Source of the DNA: Chloroflexota bacterium
GTDB taxonomy: Bacteria; Chloroflexota; Anaerolineae; Anaerolineales; UBA4823
Length of the DNA: 6,346 nucleotides
Direction: 5' to 3'
Assembly (NCBI GenBank): GCA_021849525.1
Contig: JAJZSS010000101.1
Span: forward strand, 1 to 6,346
Shown here: one piece after another, positions 1 through 5,728 of the stretch
How positions within the stretch are numbered: the first letter of the stretch is position 1
Layout of the letters: every line of letters starts with the position of its first letter
Translations under genes and position numbers: made by a program
The notes under the pieces: generated by a model
The model's database searches: none
The model's input: the letters and a program-made list of their open reading frames with translations, nothing else
Told to the model about the DNA's origin: nothing

Positions 1-2
1 TG

Positions 3-161
3 GGCCTTCTCCACGCCTCCCTGCTGCTGCGTGTGGTGAGCGATTTGCTGTTCTGGCAGTCGATCCGTCGCTGGGGTGGATTGCTCAATGAAGTTGCTGT
101 AATCTTATTTTTGGCGATCACCGTGATCGCTGCCCGACGCGGCATTCAGGATCAGGTGTAA
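3..161 (+). CDS. C-terminal end of an integral membrane protein, possibly NnrS-like (5' partial)
   Basis: An open frame enters from the left edge and ends at TAA 159-161, giving 52 residues. The visible part has two hydrophobic stretches (LLHASLLLRVV, then LLNEVAVILFLAITVIAA) separated by a polar turn with SIRRWGG, and ends in a short basic/polar tail (ARRGIQDQV). This is what the last two helices of a polytopic membrane protein look like. The pattern of a hydrophobic helix with RVVSDL, then RRWGGLLN, then a final helix reminds me of the C-terminus of NnrS-family haem/copper membrane proteins, but that is recall from a short fragment and is weak. It converges on the mosaic gene, with 39 bp between the two stop codons. 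That gap holds only a 4-bp hairpin (ACCC/GGGT, 180-191) with no T-run, so no convincing terminator. Confidence 0.55.
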   Translation, partial: GLLHASLLLRVVSDLLFWQSIRRWGGLLNEVAVILFLAITVIAARRGIQDQV

Positions 162-200
162 TGGCTTGTTATTACCCCAACCCTTGTGGGTCTACCCGGA

Positions 201-1067
201 TTACCGCCAGGATGGGTTGCTGTCCTGGGCGGAATTTTGGGTCAGGTTATAAATCCCCTCCCCTATGGTCTGGATCACATACAGCTCCAGATTGCCATCC
301 CGGTCCGAGCTAAACGCCACCCACGTGCTGGTTGGACCAATTACCGGATCGAGGTCGCGGCCACCATGATTTGTTAAATTGCTCTGATTTGATCCATCCA
401 GACCCATCAGGTAGATCTCGGGGTTCCCATCTCGTTCTGAGACAAAAGTTATTTGTTCGCTGAAACCCGAGGCGGATGGAGAATAGTCGTTGGCCACGTT
501 CAGGGTCAAGTTGCGGGTGTCCGATCCATCCAGATTCGTGATGTAAATTTCCAGGTTGCCATCCCGATTGGACGTAAACGCGATCCAATCCTCCGTGTCC
601 AATAATTCGCCGGTCCTGAACCAGAAAGGCTCAGAATCATTGGCTGGATGATTGGAGATGTTGCGCAGCTCTGAGCCATCAATTCCTACCACATAGATTT
701 CTTGATTGCCATCCCGGTTGCTCGTGAATGCGATCCGATCCCCATCCGGCGACCAGGAAGGCTGCTGGTCGTCGGCGGGATTATTGCTCAGGTTAAATGG
801 CGCCTCACCCGTGACGCTCGTCAGGATGATTTCATTGTTATCATTTTGTGGGGCTACCAGGGCGACCAGGAATGCGTCCGGCGCTAATACAGCCTGGGTA
901 TCGGCAATATCATTATCAGTCAACCGCACGACGCTCCGCTCTGCAACATTCATCCCATAGATTTCTGGTTTCCCATCCCGATTAGATTCAAACAAGATCA
1001 TGCCCCCCAAATCGGGAGGTAGGGCTGGGAGAGGTGTAGCCGGGGGTGCCGTCGTGGCCGTTGGCAA
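201..1067 (-). CDS. C-terminal part of mosaic protein: six-bladed TolB/PD40-like beta-propeller
   Basis: The frame is open from 1184, just after the in-frame TGA. The first possible start is TTG at 1065-1067, but no Shine-Dalgarno sequence precedes it, so independent translation is doubtful. After a Pro/Thr/Ala-rich linker (residues 1-21 from the TTG), six blades carry the motif IAFTSNRDGNxEIY, starting near residues 24, 70, 112, 162, 206 and 250. The second is degenerate (VAPQNDNNEI). PSWSPDGDRIAF at 103-114 is the classic PD40 (WD40-like, TolB C-terminal type) signature. The frame ends DSNPSWR then TAA at 201-203, which is the first strand of a would-be next blade. That strand probably closes the ring against the first blade, so the C-terminus looks complete. 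Such propellers usually bind proteins or glycans. No catalytic site is visible. It belongs with the upstream fragment as one extracytoplasmic protein. Confidence 0.7.
   Translation of the reverse strand: MPTATTAPPATPLPALPPDLGGMILFESNRDGKPEIYGMNVAERSVVRLTDNDIADTQAVLAPDAFLVALVAPQNDNNEIILTSVTGEAPFNLSNNPADDQQPSWSPDGDRIAFTSNRDGNQEIYVVGIDGSELRNISNHPANDSEPFWFRTGELLDTEDWIAFTSNRDGNLEIYITNLDGSDTRNLTLNVANDYSPSASGFSEQITFVSERDGNPEIYLMGLDGSNQSNLTNHGGRDLDPVIGPTSTWVAFSSDRDGNLELYVIQTIGEGIYNLTQNSAQDSNPSWR
204..998 (-). repeat. Degenerate propeller-blade repeats (about 130 bp period)
   Basis: On the + strand the motif ttgccatcccgg and variants recur near 293, 425, 557, 707 and 969. The spacing is about 132 bp, with a double step where the second blade has diverged. 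This is the DNA trace of the six PD40 blades (NRDGNxEIY) and not a separate mobile repeat. Confidence 0.75.
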
Positions 1068-1154
1068 GGCAGTAGGTGCGATCTGGGTCGCCGTTGGAAT
1101 AACCGGGGCAGTTGTCGCGGTGGGTGGTGGATTACCTGGATTACACGGTTCTGG

Positions 1155-1595
1155 ATCCTGCCCGTCAATGATCCCGTCACCATCTCAATCTGGCTTGAGC
1201 GGGTCAGGACAGGGAGATGTTTCCTGCCCATCGTTCAGACGATCATTATCTGTATCTGGCTTGAGGGGGTTGGTCCCCCGGTTGACTTCGTCACCATCTT
1301 TGATGCCGTCCTGATCGCTGTCCGGATTGAGGGGATCACTGGTGAGCTGGACCTCCGCCCCATCACTCAAGCCATCGCTGTCGCTATCCGGGTTGCGCGG
1401 GTCCGTCATCCAGCGGATAACTTCTTCCCCGTCTGCAAGTGCATCCCCATCCGTATCCGGGTTCAGCGGGTCAGTCCCCCTGTTTTTGGCTTCGTCACCG
1501 TCCGTAAGCCCATCTGTATCTGTATCAGGATTGTTCGGACCGGTACCCGCAGTGATTTCTTCAAGGTTTGTTAATCCATCACCATCCGTATCTTC
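1155..1595 (-). repeat. Seven tandem TSP3 calcium-binding repeats (about 69 bp each)
   Basis: Aspartate clusters of the form D-T/S-D-x-D-G begin at residues 425, 447, 470, 493, 516, 537 and 559 of the read-through protein, a period of 21-23 residues. Each is followed by L/I-x-D/N-G/L-x-E, and between repeats comes a DPLNPD-type link. In thrombospondin type 3 repeats these loops bind calcium and make a stiff stalk. Here they lie between the membrane helix and the propeller, so a calcium-dependent spacer is likely. The seventh copy contains the in-frame TGA. Confidence 0.85.
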
Positions 1596-2864
1596 TTGCC
1601 CGCTCAGCGCAGCCTGGGTCTGATTGACGGCTGCCGTTTGCGTGGCTCCCAGAACCTGGCTGATGCCTGCCTGGTAAGTCTGGGTCGCGCTCACTGCCTG
1701 AGCGCGATTATTATTAAATAAGTAGAATGCAAGGCAGATAAATGAGAGCAAGACTACCGCTAAAGCAGCCAGCAGCCAGACCGGGATCAGTCCTCTCCCC
1801 AGGACCTCGCCGCTTTGTGAAAGAGATTGTTTCGAGCTGGATTGGACAATGGTTTTAAATGGAATCCGGAAATCACCTCCCAGGATTGGCCGCGATCGCG
1901 GATAAGCTCTAAACTCAATCGTTGCGGTTTGCCCTGTTTCCACGCGCAGGGGTATGGGTAAGGTAATCGGATAAACCATAGGGCCAGCTTGGGAAGTCCC
2001 CTCATCTGTTGTTGGCGTCCCCTCACCCTGTATCCCCTCGAACACCAGGCTGTTTTGCGGGTCTACCCATTCCAGCTCATAGGTGTCCGGCGAGTTGCCT
2101 TCATTCCTGACGGATAAATAACCCGATTGCTCAGCGATGATCGTCGGAGGATGCAGCTGGATGCTGAAGGCAGAGAAGACCGCGATGGTTAATACGCACT
2201 CCACCTCCGCTTTCTGACCCGGAGCAGATTGACTGTAGATCGCGATCTTAAACGGCGTGCGTCCGGCCTGGCTCTCATTTGAGTGAGGCGGGTGGATCAC
2301 CAGTTCAATTTCCTTCTGTTCCCCTGCCTGTAAATCGGCTTGTCCATCAGTTGTGGAAATCCAGGCTGTTGGTAATCCCTCAATACTGAGCCTGAAAGTG
2401 TCAGGGGTTAATCCGCGGTTATGAAGCATCAGTGGGATGGTGAGCGAGCCTCCAGGCTCAACCGCGAACTGGGTGGCAGCCAGCAGCATACCCAGGCGCC
2501 CTTCGGTGTCAAAAGCTGCCACGGTGATTGAGCCCGATAAGGTTTCTGTGAGTTCAGGCTTGCCCTGCCGGATTGCCCCAACCGTAAATGGATATCGCCC
2601 AATCCGGCCTTGAGGGCCTTCAGGAACCGAAATTATTAGTTCAACTTCCCCCTGCCCTCTTGCTCCCAGCTCGATCACTGGCGAGCTCAGGAACACCCAC
2701 TCGCTTGGCAGCCCCTGGACAGAAAACTCGAAATATCCTTTTTCAGTACTCAGATTCGTGATGCTCAGGAGGATTGCCTGGCTGGTCCCGGGAGGAACAT
2801 GATAATGATCGGCTTCCCAGGTCAGCAGGAAATTAGCACTTGAAGGATCTACGGTTTCATTCAT
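1185..2864 (-). CDS. N-terminal part of mosaic protein: three Ig-like domains, TM helix, calcium-binding TSP3 repeats
   Basis: This 559-residue frame starts at ATG 2862-2864, preceded by GGAAGG six bases upstream. Residues about 20-115, 130-225 and 232-340 are three related Ig-like beta-sandwich repeats. The first two share a signature: PPGTSQAILLSITN with QGLPSEWV, and EPGGSLTIPLMLHN with EGLPTAWI. This resembles NEW3-type or COG1470-like domains. Residues 359-383 (LIPVWLLAALAVV onwards) form the only clear transmembrane helix. Residues 390-423 are rich in Ala, Thr and Gln. From 424, thrombospondin type 3 repeats of about 23 residues, each with D-T/S-D-x-D-G, should bind calcium. There is no N-terminal signal peptide, so the helix probably acts as a signal anchor, leaving the Ig-like part inside and the repeats outside. 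The frame stops inside the seventh repeat. Binding partner and role are unknown. Confidence 0.8.
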   Translation of the reverse strand: MNETVDPSSANFLLTWEADHYHVPPGTSQAILLSITNLSTEKGYFEFSVQGLPSEWVFLSSPVIELGARGQGEVELIISVPEGPQGRIGRYPFTVGAIRQGKPELTETLSGSITVAAFDTEGRLGMLLAATQFAVEPGGSLTIPLMLHNRGLTPDTFRLSIEGLPTAWISTTDGQADLQAGEQKEIELVIHPPHSNESQAGRTPFKIAIYSQSAPGQKAEVECVLTIAVFSAFSIQLHPPTIIAEQSGYLSVRNEGNSPDTYELEWVDPQNSLVFEGIQGEGTPTTDEGTSQAGPMVYPITLPIPLRVETGQTATIEFRAYPRSRPILGGDFRIPFKTIVQSSSKQSLSQSGEVLGRGLIPVWLLAALAVVLLSFICLAFYLFNNNRAQAVSATQTYQAGISQVLGATQTAAVNQTQAALSGQEDTDGDGLTNLEEITAGTGPNNPDTDTDGLTDGDEAKNRGTDPLNPDTDGDALADGEEVIRWMTDPRNPDSDSDGLSDGAEVQLTSDPLNPDSDQDGIKDGDEVNRGTNPLKPDTDNDRLNDGQETSPCPDPLKPD

Positions 2865-2870
2865 GAGCAG

Positions 2871-2876
2871 CCTTCC
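2871..2876 (-). promoter_or_regulatory. Ribosome binding site of the mosaic gene
   Basis: GGAAGG on the minus strand lies six bases before ATG 2862-2864. It is the best purine-rich match near the start of the open frame and supports this ATG. Confidence 0.55.
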
Positions 2877-3031
2877 ATTCTTTAGCCGTGAATGGATTTC
2901 CCATCCCCGGTTGTAAAGTGCCAGTCAAGACTTTTGTTTAAAAATTTTTGGGGAAGATTTCTAGCTACGCACTGTCTCAGCAAGCGGTCAGGGTAGAACC
3001 AGGGTATTTAGTTAAATTATATCATCATTGT

Positions 3032-3060
3032 ATTATATAGACCTGTCTGCCAGGTGTTTA
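3032..3060 (-). promoter_or_regulatory. Putative sigma-70-type promoter for the mosaic gene
   Basis: On the minus strand TAAACA (3060-3055, 4 of 6 to TTGACA) is followed after 17 bases by a perfect TATAAT (3037-3032). A second TATAAT lies 16 bases further on (3021-3016) but lacks a fitting -35. A short inverted repeat ACCTG/CAGGT (3041-3055) sits in the spacer and could be an operator or a weak hairpin at the end of the upstream maturase transcript. Transcription would begin near 3025, leaving a leader of about 160 bases. The rest of the gap 2865-3067 shows nothing else I can support. Confidence 0.4.
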
Positions 3061-3067
3061 TCGATGA

Positions 3068-4282
3068 TCACTTGGGCGGATACCACCGCATAATTTCCGC
3101 TGGAGCCCGGTTTTGCCTGATGAGTTCTCTCATCCCGCGCATCGGCCGGTCGATGTGGGTAAAGAAGGCCTTATATCCTTCACACAGATAATTTAACCCC
3201 CCTTCCCCGTCAGGTGTCTTTCGAATGCGGTTTTTCGGGCATTCCCCATTACAAATAAACCGTACCTCACATTCTATGCAGTATCGGGGTAACCCTTCCA
3301 GCTTTCCCTGGCCGAACTGGATTTGTTTCGGCGAGTTAACCAGGCTCGCGAGATCCTCATTCATGAAATTCCCCAGCAAATACCGCGGTTCCACATAATG
3401 ATCACAGCAGTACAGGTCCCCGTTATGTTCCAGCGCCAGGGCTTTTCCGCAGGTTTTTTCAAAGATACACAATCCAGGATTACTTCCACACCAGGCTGCC
3501 AGCGCAGTATCGAAGATCTGGACGAACACTTTACCGACATCAGCCAGGATCCACTCATTGAAAACCTGAATCAGGAAATCCCCATATTTTCTACCGCTAA
3601 CCGAGCGGCGGGAGACTTGATATCCTTCCTGGAACCCACTGGCGTTTTTACGCTCTACAATCGGGATGAACTGGATGTACTGTGCGCCAATATCATCTCG
3701 TAAATAGCGATAAAGCCCCACCGGATGGGATGCATTTGCTTTATGGACGCAGCATAAAACATTAAAATCAACCCCATATTCTTTCAGGATCTCGATCCTC
3801 TCCCTGACCTTACGCTGGGTTGGGGCTCCCCCTTTATCTACCCGGTATGCGTCATGCATTGCCTGTGGGCCGTCCAGGCTGACCCCCACCAAAAATTCAT
3901 TTTTAGAAAAAAACTCGGCCCATTCTCTATCCAGTAACAATCCATTGGTTTGAAAAGCATTCCGGATTGTCATCCCCGGTTTTTGATATTTCTTCTGGTA
4001 TTCTACTGCCCGTTCATAGAACTCGATCCCCAATAAGGTTGGCTCGCCTCCTTGCCACGCGAAAGTTACTTCCGGTCCCTTTTGGGCAAGGATATATTGC
4101 TGGGTGAATCGCTCCAGAATTTCGTCGCTCATCCGGAATTGGCTGTCGGGATATAGATTCTCTTTCGATAAGTAATAGCAGTACTTACAATCCAGGTTGC
4201 ATTTCGACCCACACCCCTTGATCATGATATGGAAGGCTTGCAGCCAATCGGGTTTCGGTGGCTCAGTTTGAGGGTTTATCAT
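3068..4282 (-). CDS. Anaerobic sulfatase-maturating enzyme (anSME), radical SAM/SPASM protein
   Basis: Enzymes of this family use S-adenosylmethionine and a [4Fe-4S] cluster to oxidise a Cys or Ser in the sulfatase motif C/S-x-P-x-R to formylglycine, the catalytic residue of type I sulfatases. They act in the cytoplasm without oxygen. The 404-residue protein has the radical SAM motif C28-x3-C32-x2-C35, the family segments FAWQGGEPTLLG (74-85), QTNGLLLD (111-118) and FLVGVSLDGP (130-139), and IFD with D258 at the position of the proposed catalytic aspartate of the clostridial enzyme. Cysteines 265, 272, 278 and 293, followed by the SPASM set C335-x2-C338-x5-C344-x3-C348 and C367, would hold two auxiliary clusters. 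An extra cysteine, C24, precedes the core motif. The C-terminal tail APAEIMRW is typical. The start at ATG 4280-4282 has AGAGG five bases upstream. It is transcribed away from the LacI gene. No sulfatase is in view. Confidence 0.9.
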   Translation of the reverse strand: MINPQTEPPKPDWLQAFHIMIKGCGSKCNLDCKYCYYLSKENLYPDSQFRMSDEILERFTQQYILAQKGPEVTFAWQGGEPTLLGIEFYERAVEYQKKYQKPGMTIRNAFQTNGLLLDREWAEFFSKNEFLVGVSLDGPQAMHDAYRVDKGGAPTQRKVRERIEILKEYGVDFNVLCCVHKANASHPVGLYRYLRDDIGAQYIQFIPIVERKNASGFQEGYQVSRRSVSGRKYGDFLIQVFNEWILADVGKVFVQIFDTALAAWCGSNPGLCIFEKTCGKALALEHNGDLYCCDHYVEPRYLLGNFMNEDLASLVNSPKQIQFGQGKLEGLPRYCIECEVRFICNGECPKNRIRKTPDGEGGLNYLCEGYKAFFTHIDRPMRGMRELIRQNRAPAEIMRWYPPK

Positions 4283-4287
4283 CTGTG

Positions 4288-4292
4288 CCTCT
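4288..4292 (-). promoter_or_regulatory. Ribosome binding site of the anSME gene
   Basis: AGAGG on the minus strand ends five bases before ATG 4280-4282. It supports this start, which gives the normal N-terminus ahead of the radical SAM cysteines. Confidence 0.5.
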
Positions 4293-4309
4293 GAGTGGCG
4301 ATAAGATAA

Positions 4310-4360
4310 CCTGAAATCCTTCAGGATGATTTTACCTTACTCCCGGAACACTTCAGGATG
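4310..4360 (-). repeat. Direct and inverted CTTCAGGATG repeats in the anSME leader
   Basis: The 10-mer CTTCAGGATG occurs on the + strand at 4319-4328 and again at 4351-4360, 32 bp apart. The first copy also pairs with CCTGAA at 4310-4315 to form a perfect 6-bp hairpin with a 4-base loop (CCTGAA/TTCAGG, 4310-4325). These lie 28-78 bp upstream of the anSME start. They could be binding sites for a regulator or a leader hairpin in the mRNA. I found no strong promoter for anSME: TAAAAT on the minus strand (4334-4329) lacks a good -35. Confidence 0.4.
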
Positions 4361-4477
4361 CGCCCACGGTAAACCGGGTCTATTATGCCGGGTCGTATCC
4401 TGCTCCCCCGTTCCTCCTGACCTCCCAGATTCAAGGATAAACCGTCGCGCACACCCTATATTTTTTCACCCTAATAG

Positions 4478-4490
4478 AAATAGGCTATTT
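4478..4490. repeat. 13-bp odd palindrome upstream of the lacI promoter
   Basis: AAATAG-G-CTATTT is a perfect inverted repeat. It overlaps the proposed -35 hexamer (4488-4493) of the lacI promoter, so a protein bound here would block RNA polymerase. It does not resemble the CG-centred LacI operators downstream and could be a site for another regulator, or chance in AT-rich DNA. Confidence 0.35.
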
Positions 4491-4517
4491 ACTCCGCTGT
4501 ACTTTAAATGGTATAAT
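4488..4517 (+). promoter_or_regulatory. Sigma-70-type promoter of the LacI-family gene
   Basis: TTTACT (4488-4493, 4 of 6 to TTGACA) and a perfect TATAAT (4512-4517) are 18 bp apart. Transcription should start near 4524, which lies inside the operator and 42 bases before the TTG start codon. The rest of the divergent gap 4283-4565 holds only the repeats listed separately. Confidence 0.6.
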
Positions 4518-4548
4518 GCTGTTAACGCTAACGATACCGCTAACAGCA
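4517..4548. promoter_or_regulatory. Tandem LacI/GalR-type operator, likely autoregulatory
   Basis: Two 12-bp CG-centred sites abut exactly: GTTAACGCTAAC (4521-4532, five of six pairs symmetric) and GATACCGCTAAC (4533-4544, a weaker match whose right half CGCTAAC is identical). They are also nested in a larger inverted repeat with perfect 8-bp arms, TGCTGTTA (4517-4524) and TAACAGCA (4541-4548), centred on a third CG at 4532-4533. LacI-family dimers bind palindromes with a central CpG, where the hinge leucines intercalate. The site begins at the last base of the -10 hexamer and covers the predicted start of transcription, so binding should repress the gene. No similar site is visible upstream of the solute-binding protein gene. 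Confidence 0.7.
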
Positions 4549-4553
4549 CGCAT

Positions 4554-4558
4554 GGGAG
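4554..4558 (+). promoter_or_regulatory. Ribosome binding site that sets the TTG start of lacI
   Basis: GGGAG lies seven bases before TTG 4566-4568. No comparable site serves the far upstream ATG 4326, which also lies upstream of the promoter, and ATG 4584 is too far from it (25 bases). This fixes TTG as the start. Confidence 0.7.
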
Positions 4559-4565
4559 AACCCAG

Positions 4566-5576
4566 TTGACGAACAGAGTTACCATGTCCGACGTGGCTCG
4601 TGAAGCCGGCGTTTCGCTCATGACTGTGTCGCGGGTCATCAACGAAAAAGAGGATGTTAGCGTCGAAACTCGTGAACGCGTCCTCAAGATAATTGCCACC
4701 CTCGATTATCGCCCCAGCGCGATTGCGCGCAGTCTGGCAACTCAGGAAACCCGTACCATAGGATTGGTCGTCCCGGATGTGACCAATCCTTTTTTTGCGG
4801 ATATCACCCGCGGCGTGGAGCATCTGGCCTATGCTGAGGGCTATCATGTTTTCCTGTGTAATTCCGAAGAAGACCCCCAACGTGAATTAGCTGTCATCCT
4901 TTCCCTGGAGGAAAAACGTGTTGATGGCTTGATCCTGTGTAGCTCGCGCATCGACGAGAAGGTTCTGGTCGATCTGTTGGTTCGTCTGCCTGTGGTAGTA
5001 TTAATTAACCGCAGCTTGAGCCAGGAAGGTGAAGATCCCTTTCAGTGTGTTATCCTCGATGAGGCGCGTGGTGGCATGCTGGCCACCCAGCACCTCATCC
5101 AGACAGGTCATCAGCAGATTGGTTTTCTTGCGGGTCCCACCAAATCCTTTAGCGGGCAGGGTCGCTTGCAGGGCTATCAGGCCGCCATGCAGGCAGCAGG
5201 TCTGGCTCCTGACCCTGATTGGGTTATTAATTGCCAGCCAACGGCGGAAGGCGGTATACTGGCAACCCGTGAAATACTCTTACGCTGCCCTGAGCTGACT
5301 GCTTTGTTTTGTTATAACGACCTTGTGGCTGTTGGTGCGCTGCACGCCTGCGCCGAGCTTGCCCGTTCCGTCCCCGGAGATATCGCCATTGTTGGGCACG
5401 ATGATATTCCATTGGCAAGTTGGGTTACTCCAAGTCTGACAACTTGCCGGGTTCCTCGTCACGAACTCGGCAGTTTGGCTGTCAAGGCGCTGATCGAACG
5501 CCTGAAAGATTGTCCTACAGGTTGCCACCCCATCACCTTAGAACCTGAATTAATCTTGCGGCAGAGTGCGCCATAA
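4566..5576 (+). CDS. LacI/GalR-family transcriptional repressor
   Basis: The protein has 336 residues from TTG 4566, normal for the family. The frame is open back to ATG 4326, but that would add an 80-residue tail unlike the family and lying upstream of the promoter. Residues 5-26 (VTMSDVAREAGVS, then TVSRVIN) are the classic helix-turn-helix. The two specificity positions after VS are Leu18 and Met19, unlike Tyr-Gln of E. coli LacI. The hinge follows (DYRPSAIARSLATQ). The periplasmic-binding-protein-like effector domain opens with TIGLVVPDVTNPFF and continues with RVDGLIL, GFLAGP, GRLQGY and the late IVGHDDIPLASWVTPSLTT block. Such proteins are usually released from DNA by a sugar. It probably represses itself through the operators over its promoter, and probably the transporter gene downstream by read-through, since only 152 bp separate them and no clear terminator intervenes. 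The effector cannot be read from sequence. Confidence 0.93.
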   Translation: MTNRVTMSDVAREAGVSLMTVSRVINEKEDVSVETRERVLKIIATLDYRPSAIARSLATQETRTIGLVVPDVTNPFFADITRGVEHLAYAEGYHVFLCNSEEDPQRELAVILSLEEKRVDGLILCSSRIDEKVLVDLLVRLPVVVLINRSLSQEGEDPFQCVILDEARGGMLATQHLIQTGHQQIGFLAGPTKSFSGQGRLQGYQAAMQAAGLAPDPDWVINCQPTAEGGILATREILLRCPELTALFCYNDLVAVGALHACAELARSVPGDIAIVGHDDIPLASWVTPSLTTCRVPRHELGSLAVKALIERLKDCPTGCHPITLEPELILRQSAP

Positions 5577-5684
5577 AATTTTTCTCGAAAGGAGGCCAGA
5601 GATCAACTCAACATTTTAATTTGGGTTTCACCCATGGGTAGCCTCCCGGCACCGATGGCCCAAACAGTCAGTATTTTTGAAAGC

Positions 5685-5717
5685 TGGAGTCAACCAAAAC
5701 TCCACATCACTCTGGAG
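5685..5717 (+). promoter_or_regulatory. Possible alternative hairpins ahead of the solute-binding protein gene
   Basis: TGGAGT (5685-5690) can pair with ACTCCA (5699-5704), and CTCCA within the latter (5700-5704) can instead pair with TGGAG (5713-5717). The two hairpins exclude each other, and the second sits directly before the Shine-Dalgarno AGGAG (5719-5723). The stems are only 5-6 bp, so this is weak. The rest of the leader 5577-5684 holds an AAAGGAGG (5588-5595) with no start codon at a usable distance, a 10-bp palindrome ACCCATGGGT (5630-5639), and no convincing promoter or terminator. Confidence 0.25.
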
Positions 5718-5718
5718 A

Positions 5719-5723
5719 AGGAG
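5719..5723 (+). promoter_or_regulatory. Ribosome binding site of the solute-binding lipoprotein gene
   Basis: AGGAG ends five bases before ATG 5729-5731, an optimal arrangement. The following codons give a textbook lipoprotein signal peptide, which confirms the start. Confidence 0.75.
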
Positions 5724-5728
5724 AAACA

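Larger units (their letters stand above)
201..2864 (-). pseudogene. Interrupted mosaic surface protein gene: Ig-like domains + TM helix + TSP3 repeats + TolB-type propeller
   Basis: The reading frames 2864-1185 and 1184-201 are the same frame, separated only by TGA at 1185-1187. Reading through gives one protein of 887 codon positions: Ig-like domains (about 20-340), a transmembrane helix (359-383), an Ala/Thr/Gln stretch, seven TSP3 calcium repeats (424-570), a Pro/Thr linker (about 573-617) and a six-bladed propeller (about 622-887). The stop is codon 560, where the other six repeats have Thr or Ser (D-T/S-D-x-D-G). The seventh repeat resumes at once after it as DGDGIIDGQD. No ribosome site precedes the downstream half. 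I infer a single gene broken by a nonsense change or a base-call error. The original codon would be TCA (one change) or ACA (two changes). TGA is a true stop elsewhere in the window, so code reassignment is unlikely. Confidence 0.8.

Noticed and set aside
176..191. Possible bidirectional terminator between the convergent genes
   Set aside because: Only a 4-bp stem with no T-run on either strand, too weak to call.
1185..1187. Selenocysteine or programmed recoding at the TGA
   Set aside because: The position is a calcium-loop Thr/Ser, not a redox site. I see no hairpin at the usual SECIS distance with its typical loop; only a 5-bp GGATC/GATCC stem is possible.
1000..1623. Two + strand open frames (1000-1314 and 1327-1623) with repeated SGLRGS-like segments
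   Set aside because: They are antisense shadows of the Pro/Thr linker and TSP3 repeats. The repeats simply lack stop codons on the other strand, there is no ribosome site, and the minus-strand protein has clear domains.
1890..2248. Two perfect 12-bp palindromes, CCGCGATCGCGG (1890-1901) and AGATCGCGATCT (2237-2248), inside the mosaic gene
   Set aside because: Both lie within coding sequence of a conserved-looking domain. GATCGC-type words are common in this DNA, and no link to a binding protein can be shown.
4485..4880. 131-residue minus-strand frame opposite lacI
   Set aside because: It lies opposite the helix-turn-helix coding region, has no recognisable domain and no start signals.
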